39,881 bases of DNA, taken from positions 1 through 39,881 of the forward strand of contig PLDK01000022.1 of assembly GCA_003135135.1 (NCBI GenBank), in the 5' to 3' direction. The notes under the pieces were generated by a model. That model saw nothing but the letters and a program-made list of their open reading frames with translations. It was not told the DNA's origin and did no database searches. Made by a program: the position numbers and the translations under genes. Origin of the DNA: Deltaproteobacteria bacterium. GTDB taxonomy: Bacteria; Desulfobacterota; Binatia; Binatales; Binataceae. Below are positions 33,668-39,881 of the stretch, one piece after another; position 1 is the first letter of the stretch, and the number at the start of each line of letters is the position of its first letter.

Positions 33668-34353
33668 CAGCCTCGGCGATCATCGTGGCGGCGGGCAGCG
33701 GCGTGCGGCTTGGGTCGGGCGTGCCCAAGGCGTTTGTGAAGATCGGCGGCCGCACGATGCTGTCGTATTCGCTCGGCGCCGTCGGACAAGTCAATTCGAT
33801 TGGCGAAGTTGTGATAACAGTGCCCGAAGGATTCGAAAGTTCGGCGCGCGCCGAAGCCGCGGCGGCCGGGCTTGGCGTGCCGGTCAAGATTACGCCGGGC
33901 GGCGTCGAGCGTCAGGATTCGGTTCGAATCGCGCTCGGACTGACCAGTTCGGAGAGCGAGCTGGTGATAGTACATGACGCGGCGCGTCCGCTGGCGACGC
34001 CGGCAATTTTCGAGGCGTGCATGGCGGCGGCGGCGCGGGCCGGCGGTGCGATCGCGGCGATACCAGTGGCCGACACTTTGAAGCGCGTCGAGGACGGCGC
34101 GATCGCGGCGACCGTCGCGCGGGCCGGGCTATGGCAAGCGCAAACTCCGCAGGCATTTCGCCGCGCGGTGCTGGTTGCGGCGCATCGACGCGCGGTCAGC
34201 GAGGGAATCATCGCGACCGATGACGCGGATTTGGTCGAACGGACGGGAGTTCGCGTCGAAGTGGTCGAAGGCTCGACCGCGAACATCAAGATCACGACGC
34301 TATCCGATCTCGCGATCGTCGAGGCAATCATCGCCGCTCGGATGGCGGATTAA
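33664..34353 (+). CDS. ispD: 2-C-methyl-D-erythritol 4-phosphate cytidylyltransferase IspD
   Basis: IspD activates methylerythritol phosphate with CTP in the non-mevalonate isoprenoid pathway. The nucleotide-binding loop SAIIVAAGSGVRLGSGVPKAF carries R15 and K22, and VIVHDAARPL and TDDADLVERTG are also typical. The start is a TTG at 33664 overlapping the hydrolase stop (TTGA), giving 229 residues, the usual length. ispF, which often follows or is fused, is absent; the next gene, bioB, converges after an 8-base gap. Confidence 0.93.
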   Translation: MTASAIIVAAGSGVRLGSGVPKAFVKIGGRTMLSYSLGAVGQVNSIGEVVITVPEGFESSARAEAAAAGLGVPVKITPGGVERQDSVRIALGLTSSESELVIVHDAARPLATPAIFEACMAAAARAGGAIAAIPVADTLKRVEDGAIAATVARAGLWQAQTPQAFRRAVLVAAHRRAVSEGIIATDDADLVERTGVRVEVVEGSTANIKITTLSDLAIVEAIIAARMAD

Positions 34354-34361
34354 CGCTCGCG

Positions 34362-35354
34362 CTACACCGGCTCCGGCTCGTATCCGGCCCGCTCGATCAG
34401 CTCGCGGGTTCGCGACCAGTCCCATCCCGCGGTGGTCAGGTAGCCGTTGACGAAAATCGAATTCACGGCGCTGAACAATTCGGCCTGGCGCGCGCCAACG
34501 TTGAGTTCGCGGCCGCCCGCCGCGCGAACCTCGCTGCGCGGATTGAGGATACGGAACAGGCACGCGGCCTTGAGACATTTCTCGGGCGTGAGCGCGCGCC
34601 TGGATTCGAGCGGAGTGCCCTTTATCGGATGCAGAAAATTCAGCGGCACCGAATCGACCGCGAGGCGCCGCGTCGAGTAGGCGAGATCGATAATGTCATC
34701 GTCGGTTTCGCCCATCCCGATTATCCCTCCCGAGCAAGTCGATAATCCCGCCGCGCGCACGTTGCCGAGAGTCTCGACGCGATCGTCCCAGGTGTGCGTC
34801 GTGCAAATTTCCGGATAGAAGCGGCGGCTGGTGTTGAGGTTGTGATTTATCCATCCCGCGCCGGCGCTCTTGAGCTCGCCCGCCTGCTCGCGATTCATCA
34901 GGCCGATCGACAGGCACAGCTCCAGCCCCGGCAGCTCGGCGCGGATTCGATCGCACGCCTCGCCGAGATGCTCGACATCCTGGCGCACCGGACCGCGCAT
35001 GCTGCAGACCATGCAGTAGCGGCGCGCTCCGCTCTCGACCGCGATTCGTGCGCCCTCGATCAATTTGGCGGCGCTCTGCATTTTGTAAACGGGGATTTCG
35101 GCTTTCGAGATGCGCGATTGCGAGCAGTAGCTGCAATCCTCGGCGCAGATGCCGCTTTGCGCGTTGCGCAGCATGCAAATCTTCACTCGGCGGCCGAATG
35201 CGGCCTCGCGCACGGCGCTCGTCGCGGCGAGCAAATCAGCAAGCCGATGGTCGGGGCAATTGAGGATTGCCGCGGCGGTCTCGCGTGCGATTTCTTTTCC
35301 GGCCAGCACTTCTTCGACCATGCGATCGAGATCGATTTCCTCAAACTTCAACAT
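34362..35354 (-). CDS. bioB: biotin synthase
   Basis: This radical SAM enzyme inserts sulfur into dethiobiotin in the last step of biotin synthesis. The [4Fe-4S] cluster motif CxxxCxxC is at C70, C74 and C77 (SGICAEDCSYCSQS), and Cys residues in the CMVCSMRGP and ELCLSIG regions with the Arg in RSEVRAAGGREL would hold the [2Fe-2S] cluster. From the ATG at 35354 it is 330 residues; a GTG directly before adds one. Length is normal. No other bio genes adjoin it. Confidence 0.94.
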   Translation of the reverse strand: MLKFEEIDLDRMVEEVLAGKEIARETAAAILNCPDHRLADLLAATSAVREAAFGRRVKICMLRNAQSGICAEDCSYCSQSRISKAEIPVYKMQSAAKLIEGARIAVESGARRYCMVCSMRGPVRQDVEHLGEACDRIRAELPGLELCLSIGLMNREQAGELKSAGAGWINHNLNTSRRFYPEICTTHTWDDRVETLGNVRAAGLSTCSGGIIGMGETDDDIIDLAYSTRRLAVDSVPLNFLHPIKGTPLESRRALTPEKCLKAACLFRILNPRSEVRAAGGRELNVGARQAELFSAVNSIFVNGYLTTAGWDWSRTRELIERAGYEPEPV

Positions 35355-35418
35355 CACCGATTCCTTGTGGCTTGAAAAAATGCGCGCGCCGCAGATTTAA
35401 AGGTTTCCCGAAGCTCGA

Positions 35419-36300
35419 TCAAGGACTATTGCGCGGCAGTCGCATCGGATTCGCCGGCTTTAATCCGTTGGCAACCAGGCCTTCATTGAGCGAGCCGGAG
35501 CGAAAGCCCTTCAGATCGATCGCGACGAATCGAAAACCGATTTTTTTGAATTCGCGATCGATCGTTTCGCGAATTTCCGGCTCGAAGATGCGCGCGATCC
35601 GGCTTTGCTCGACCTCCAACCGCGCGACGTCGCCATGGTAGCGCACGCGCGCGACTGCAAAGCCCATCGAATGAAGCAGCTTCTCGCCCGCCGCGACTTT
35701 CTTAAGCCCCTCGGGCGTTATCTCCGTGCCGTACGGAAAGCGCGACGACAGGCACGGCGAGGCGGGACGATCCCAGGTCGGCAACCCCATCGAGCGCGAG
35801 AGCGCGCGAACATCTGCCTTGGTCATTTCGGCTTCGACCAGCGGATGGCGTACGCGTTTCTCGCTGGCCGCCTGCATCCCGGGGCGATAGTCGTGCAGAT
35901 CGTCGAGGTTAAGCCCGTCCACTATCTCGTCGATACCAAGTTGCGCGCCCTTTGCCTCGCAAACCGTAAACAGATTGTGCTTGCACAGGTAGCATCGGTT
36001 GAGCGGATTTGCCGCGTAGCCCGGAATCTCGAGTTCATTGGATTCGACGACGATGTGGCGCGCGCCGATCAGGCGCGCCATCGCAAGCGCCGAGTCGCGA
36101 TCCTCGTCGGGCATCGTGGGCGAAGTCGTCGTCAGCGCCAGCACGCGATCGCCTAGCACGTCGTGCGCGACTTTCAGCACAAAGGTGGAATCGACGCCGC
36201 CGGAAAACGCCACGATAAGGTTGCGCATCGGCGCAAATATCGCGCGCATCCGCTCAAGCTTCGCGTCCAGCGTTTTCGATATGTCCATCGAATCAGCCAT
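35419..36300 (-). CDS. larE: LarE-type ATP-dependent sacrificial sulfur transferase
   Basis: LarE converts a carboxylate-derivatised nicotinic acid precursor into a thiocarboxylate for the nickel-pincer cofactor, using its own cysteine sulfur or an iron-sulfur cluster. The PP-loop SGGVDST is at residues 33-39. C183 in SPCLSSRFPYG probably matches the sacrificial Cys176 of L. plantarum LarE; C103, C106 and C114 form an additional cysteine cluster (RCYLCKHNLFTVC). Started at the ATG at 36300 it has 293 residues; the open frame upstream to 36483 lies within cysK. It starts two bases after the cysK stop. No larB or larC is in the window. Confidence 0.9.
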   Translation of the reverse strand: MADSMDISKTLDAKLERMRAIFAPMRNLIVAFSGGVDSTFVLKVAHDVLGDRVLALTTTSPTMPDEDRDSALAMARLIGARHIVVESNELEIPGYAANPLNRCYLCKHNLFTVCEAKGAQLGIDEIVDGLNLDDLHDYRPGMQAASEKRVRHPLVEAEMTKADVRALSRSMGLPTWDRPASPCLSSRFPYGTEITPEGLKKVAAGEKLLHSMGFAVARVRYHGDVARLEVEQSRIARIFEPEIRETIDREFKKIGFRFVAIDLKGFRSGSLNEGLVANGLKPANPMRLPRNSP

Positions 36301-36302
36301 TG

Positions 36303-37238
36303 CTAGATTCCCGCAGCCGGAAAAAGATCGGTCGTCAGATATCGCTCGCCGGTGTCGCAGAAAATCACGACCACGACGTTGCCCTTGCCAAGCCGCCTGG
36401 CTATCTGGATAGCCGCGCAGCAGCTTGCGCCCGACGAGATGCCGACCAGCAAACCCTCCTCGCGCGCGAGACGGCGCGCGCACAGGACCGCATCCTCGTC
36501 GCTGACGGCGATTATCTCATCGTAAACTTTAGTGTCGAGATTGCCCGGCACGAAGCCGGCGCCGATTCCCTGAATCTTGTGAAAGCCCGGCTTGCCGCCC
36601 GACAACACGGGCGAGTTTTTCGGCTCGACGGCGACGATCAGGACTTTTTTGTCGAGATGCTCACGCAAGTAGTGGCCCGCGCCGGTGATCGTTCCGCCCG
36701 TCCCCACGCCGGAGATGAACGCGTCGATGCGCGGGAGCTGTTCGAGCAACTCGGGCCCAGTGGATCGATAGTGGATGTCGGGATTGGCGGCGTTGCTGAA
36801 TTGCTGCGGCATGAAGTAGCCGGGATTATCGCGGCATAGTTCCTCGGCCTTCGCAATCGCGCCGTGCATCCCGCGCGTGTCCGGCGTCAGCACCAGCTCC
36901 GCGCCGTAAGCGACCAGCAGCGAGCGCCGTTCCTCGCTCATCGTGTCAGGCATCGTAAGAATCAGCTTGTAGCCTTTCACGGCAGCGACCAGCGCCAGAC
37001 CGATCCCGGTGTTGCCGGAGGTCGGCTCGACGATCGTATCGCCCGGCTTTAGCCGGCCGGCTTTCTCGGCCGCCTCGACCATCGCCAGGCAGATTCGGTC
37101 CTTGACGCTGCCGCCGGGATTGAAATTCTCGAGCTTCGCCCATACTTCGGCGTCGTTCTTGCCGGGGATGCGATTGAGCCGGACGACGGGCGTGTTGCCG
37201 ATAAGTTCAAGCGGCGATCGCGCGACGCTGATAGGCAT
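36303..37238 (-). CDS. cysK: cysteine synthase A
   Basis: CysK makes cysteine from O-acetylserine and sulfide, using PLP bound to K46 (GGSVKDR). TSGNTG binds the substrate carboxylate and GVGTGGT cradles the PLP phosphate. From the ATG at 37238 it has 311 residues; a TTG at 37256 would add six. larE begins two bases after its stop, so cysteine made here may feed LarE, whose sulfur comes from cysteine. Length and motif order are normal. Confidence 0.94.
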   Translation of the reverse strand: MPISVARSPLELIGNTPVVRLNRIPGKNDAEVWAKLENFNPGGSVKDRICLAMVEAAEKAGRLKPGDTIVEPTSGNTGIGLALVAAVKGYKLILTMPDTMSEERRSLLVAYGAELVLTPDTRGMHGAIAKAEELCRDNPGYFMPQQFSNAANPDIHYRSTGPELLEQLPRIDAFISGVGTGGTITGAGHYLREHLDKKVLIVAVEPKNSPVLSGGKPGFHKIQGIGAGFVPGNLDTKVYDEIIAVSDEDAVLCARRLAREEGLLVGISSGASCCAAIQIARRLGKGNVVVVIFCDTGERYLTTDLFPAAGI

Positions 37239-37256
37239 GACGGCGATTGTATCCAA

Positions 37257-37560
37257 AAGATGCGGCTGGTTGCGAATCTCGCCAAGGCGGGTTCCTGGCG
37301 TCGCACTTACCGTGGCGACGGCAGCGCAGTATTAAGGGGGGAAATACACAATTGGTTGTGGTTTGGGGACGGCTGCGCTCTAAGGGTAGTTTCGTTCCGT
37401 CAAAAATATTTTTGCGGGAAGCGCAGGGGTCGTTGCCGCTGATGGTGAGTCGTCGGGCGGCTTTTCCAGTGAACGGGCGTGCAGAATCCTGGCTGTTGAC
37501 CATAAGCGATTGGTAGCACGGAAGGCGCTCGAGCGTAAGGCTGAATAGTTCAGCCCCTGC
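37257..37560. other. intergenic region upstream of cysK
   Basis: This region should include the cysK promoter. It holds a 24-base fragment of the dispersed repeat (37313-37336) and a perfect 14-base AT palindrome, CAAAAATATTTTTG, at 37401-37414. Short frames on both strands have no ribosome binding site or recognisable motif. Confidence 0.4.
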
Positions 37561-37680
37561 GACGGCAGCGCAGTATTAAGCCGTTGGCAGGGGCCGCGCG
37601 CGACAACGGAGCGCGGCCTTAATGCTGGGTGCAGGGGTCACCCCTGCCCAAGGAGGTGCGGAACCCACGGTGGGTTCCGC
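37561..37680 (+). repeat. dispersed palindromic repeat, copy C (plus orientation)
   Basis: This element starts GACGGCAGCGCAGTATTAAG, contains CCGTTGGCAGGGGCCGCGC and GTGCAGGGGTCACCCCTGCC, and ends in GCGGAACCCAC-G-GTGGGTTCCGC, a perfect palindrome with 11-base arms. It lies directly in front of the GT9 gene and may form several hairpins in RNA. Confidence 0.8.
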
Positions 37681-37708
37681 ATTTAATTTAAGTGATAGAT
37701 TGTTCCCA

Positions 37709-38674
37709 ATGTTGCCGCATGAGAGCACTGCGCATCCCATCCGTCGCGTGCTGGTCATTTTTCCGGGCGCGCTTGGCGACCTCATGTGCTTGATGCCGGC
37801 GCTGGCGGCGATCTCGCGGCGCCATTCGGGCGCGTCAGTCGAGCTGATGGCGCGCATCGAACTGGCCCGGCTCGCAGCCGGAAGAACCGTCATCGCGCGC
37901 GGTCATTCGATAGACGCTCGCGAGGTCGGAGCGTTATTCACCGATGAACCGCCGGCCAATTCAAACGCGCGTCGATTCTTCGCGGACTTCGAGCGCATCT
38001 ACTCGTTCTTCGCCTCGGACGACCAGCGTTTTCGCGCGCGATTGGCGGCGGCAACCGATGGGCACGTCTCGTTTCATCCGTTCCGCCCCAGCGGTGACGG
38101 CCACGTATCAGCGGCTTACTTGCGGGCAACTGAAATTGAAATTGACGAGCGCGCTTCGCCGGTGGATTCACGGCTCGAACCGACTCCGGACGACCTCGCG
38201 GCAGCCTCGCGTGCGATCGCGCAATCGAAATGCGCCGTCTCGAATTTGATTGTGATTTTTCCCGGCAGCGGAAGTCCCGGCAAGAACTGGCCGGCGGATA
38301 AATTCGCGGCGCTCGCGTCGAAATTGTCGCTGTCGATGTCGAATCGCGCCAGCGTCGCGGTGATCCTGGGTCCCGCCGAAATATCGCTGGAGCCGATCTT
38401 TCGCGAGTCAGGCGTCCCGGTCCTGAAGGACCTCGATTTGCCGACGGTCGCAGCGATCGCGCGCGTCGCATCGGCCTTCGTCGGTAACGATTCGGGCGTG
38501 TCGCATCTGGCGGCCGCGGCCGGTGCGTCCGGCGTGGTGATCTTCGGGCCGACTGATCCCGCGCGATGGGGTCCGATGCCCGCGGGCACTGATGGGCACA
38601 TCGTCATTTTGAGGCGCACCCCGATCGCTTCCATCGAGCCCGATGAAGTCGCCTCCGCGCTCGGCAGGGGATGA
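37709..38674 (+). CDS. GT9 family glycosyltransferase (heptosyltransferase-like)
   Basis: This 321-residue protein resembles ADP-heptose:LPS heptosyltransferases, which add heptose to the inner core of lipopolysaccharide at the cytoplasmic face. It has the N-terminal segment RRVLVIFPGALGDLMCLMPAL and the sugar-nucleotide site VGNDSGVSHLAAAAG with FGPTDPARWGP. Starting at the ATG at 37709 rather than in the repeat upstream gives a normal start. The final codons (LGRG and stop) lie inside the inverted repeat copy D. It is flanked by copies C and D in opposite orientation and has no other LPS gene beside it. Confidence 0.85.
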   Translation: MLPHESTAHPIRRVLVIFPGALGDLMCLMPALAAISRRHSGASVELMARIELARLAAGRTVIARGHSIDAREVGALFTDEPPANSNARRFFADFERIYSFFASDDQRFRARLAAATDGHVSFHPFRPSGDGHVSAAYLRATEIEIDERASPVDSRLEPTPDDLAAASRAIAQSKCAVSNLIVIFPGSGSPGKNWPADKFAALASKLSLSMSNRASVAVILGPAEISLEPIFRESGVPVLKDLDLPTVAAIARVASAFVGNDSGVSHLAAAAGASGVVIFGPTDPARWGPMPAGTDGHIVILRRTPIASIEPDEVASALGRG

Positions 38675-38789
38675 CCCCTGCACCCAATGTTAAAGCCGCG
38701 CTCCGTTGTCGCGCGCGGCCCCTGCCAATGCCTTAATACTGCGCTGCCGTCGCCACGGCCAGGGGTAAGCCCTGCACCTTAGCGTTAAG
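38663..38789 (-). repeat. dispersed palindromic repeat, copy D (minus orientation)
   Basis: This is the inverse of copy C: GGCAGGGGATGACCCCTGCA, CGCGCTCCGTTGTCGCGCGC, CTTAATACTGCGCTGCCGTC and so on. Its first 12 bases form the last codons and stop of the GT9 gene. Confidence 0.8.
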
Positions 38790-39110
38790 CGCGAAATGTT
38801 GAGGACAACCTTTCGCTCTCAGGGTCGGGGGAAAAGTGGTGGCTCTGTTTTCGTGTCATTCCAGAGCGAAGCGAAGAATCCCGGATCTTTTTCTTTGCGT
38901 CGTCCGTTTTTTCCGTCATCCCGAGCGCAGCCGAGGGACGCCGGCTCTTTTCCCTGCCGGTCTGTACCGAGAGGTGCCACGCCGCGCTACCTCCGCTATT
39001 GCCTGAATTAGAGCGTCGAGTAGGGACAGGTGCGATGGCCGGCAAAGTGTTGGCGCAGCGGGCAGGAAGCGCCTAGCAAGCGCGTTTTGCGCTTGCTATC
39101 CCGCACGCCC
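38790..39110. repeat. intergenic region with two GTCAT-type repeats
   Basis: Two copies of the GTCATyCnGAGCG-type repeat lie at 38855-38888 and 38915-38948 in the same orientation. The rest has no gene-like frame. The region separates the GT9 gene from the convergent DUF4145-like gene. Confidence 0.55.
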
Positions 39111-39881
39111 TCACCCTTTCGGTTGTTTTGAATCAGGCAAACTTTTCGACCCAAGTATAGTTTCTTTCAGTTCCAAAACCTTCCTCCGGTTCTCCTTCTT
39201 CAGCGAGGGTAGAACATAGAGCTCGTTAAGGGTTTCATGAAGTGTTGTTAGCAGGAGCTTGATATGTTTCGCGTCCCAACCGTCGTACGAGTTCTCATGA
39301 ACCTTATCGCTCGTGACCTGTTGAACACTGAGCAGGGTGTCGAAGTAACTACCTTCAACGTCTGGCCTCTTCGCCTTCAGCGACTTGATTCGATCTTCAT
39401 AGTTCTCGCCGGTCGCGCCTTCCAAGACGGCCAACTCATATACGACCTTGCGGATGCAGGCTGAAGCGCCAGTGAGAAAATTACTCTTGAGGCACCCCTC
39501 CGCTTCGGTAACGAGGTCGCGCAGTTTCCTGGGGATTTCATCGTTCATGACAAAAAACGAAGTAGGCACGGAAAAAAAGAAGGCGTCGTCCAGTTCCTTC
39601 AACCCAAGATTGTGGAGTTCTTCCTTAGCAAGGAACCACAGAGTCGTTGTGTTATAATTAAATGCTGTACGTGTCACATCATAGTATGAGAGGTGCATCG
39701 ATTTCTTACCGCACGACTGGCATTCGCAACGGTAAATGTGACAATCCTTCGTTTCTGTCCAATCGAATTTATCTTGAGAAAGAAGGACGTATCTTACGTG
39801 ACGCCTGTTGCAGAAAGGGCAGTTGTACACATGCTCATCGATGAAATATTTTCGGTCAAATGGCCTGCACCCCGAAAACTC
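39111..39881 (-). CDS. zinc-ribbon DUF4145-like protein, 5' end cut off by the window
   Basis: The frame stays open to the right edge, reading FSGCRPFDRKYFIDEHV before the internal GTG at 39830, so the real start is outside. Counted from that GTG, a zinc ribbon is formed by CPFC (residues 4-7) and a second cysteine group near CECQSC. A helical C-terminal domain with KLRDLVTEAEGCLKSNF and ACIRKVVYELAVLEG is typical of DUF4145, a domain seen alone or fused to restriction and anti-phage proteins. Base composition is much less GC-rich than the housekeeping genes, pointing to horizontal acquisition. Function of this copy is unknown. Confidence 0.75.
   Translation of the reverse strand, partial: EFSGCRPFDRKYFIDEHVYNCPFCNRRHVRYVLLSQDKFDWTETKDCHIYRCECQSCGKKSMHLSYYDVTRTAFNYNTTTLWFLAKEELHNLGLKELDDAFFFSVPTSFFVMNDEIPRKLRDLVTEAEGCLKSNFLTGASACIRKVVYELAVLEGATGENYEDRIKSLKAKRPDVEGSYFDTLLSVQQVTSDKVHENSYDGWDAKHIKLLLTTLHETLNELYVLPSLKKENRRKVLELKETILGSKSLPDSKQPKG

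Overview
This window comes from a GC-rich, Gram-negative bacterium. Outer-membrane-type lipoproteins, an LPS-type glycosyltransferase, a full set of complex I membrane-arm genes and a CarD/IspD pair suggest an uncultured deltaproteobacterium-like lineage such as Binatota. That placement is inference from gene content; no rRNA gene is present to settle it. I found no tRNA, rRNA or CRISPR array. Most of the window is ordinary housekeeping DNA, interrupted by repeat-rich gaps and a few lower-GC orphan genes.

Layout. 1-2835: two small membrane proteins, an enoyl-CoA hydratase-family gene (minus) and a family III CoA-transferase (plus). 2870-3618: a decayed thiolase tail, then a TlpA-like thiol-disulfide protein. 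3619-4019: dispersed palindromic repeats. 4020-5638: BolA and Grx4 monothiol glutaredoxin (iron-sulfur trafficking pair), then a zinc-ribbon membrane protein. 5650-6795: a lower-GC HNH endonuclease/coiled-coil pair between two perfect 22-bp direct repeats. 6796-10401: an APC permease, a coiled-coil basic protein, an alanine-rich lipoprotein, a small orphan protein and a RidA-family protein with a basic tail.

10422-17867 (minus) is a seven-gene complex I operon, nuoE-H-J-K-L-M-N, with overlapping genes but lacking A, B, C, D, F, G and I. 18139-21831 (plus) holds rsmD, coaD, an aspartate-type aminotransferase and a GT87-like membrane protein, meeting a Nudix hydrolase. 22280-24514 has an orphan lipoprotein, a zinc alcohol dehydrogenase and a second alanine-rich lipoprotein. 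24965-26650 is a groEL without groES. 26787-28935 has two orphan membrane proteins, more repeats and a third alanine-rich lipoprotein.

29250-34353 (plus) carries an unusual fusion (8Fe-8S-type ferredoxin, long Ala/Pro linker, membrane segments, alpha-crystallin-like domain), then rimI, carD with a clear terminator, a secreted alpha/beta hydrolase and ispD. 34362-37238 (minus) holds bioB and a cysK-larE pair. 37561-38789 is a GT9 glycosyltransferase between inverted copies of the dispersed repeat. The right edge holds a 5'-incomplete DUF4145-like gene of lower GC.

The most unusual items are the ferredoxin/alpha-crystallin fusion, the direct-repeat-bounded HNH cassette, the roughly 120-140 bp palindromic repeat family that surrounds orphan genes, the split nuo operon, and a RidA homologue lacking the usual catalytic arginine.
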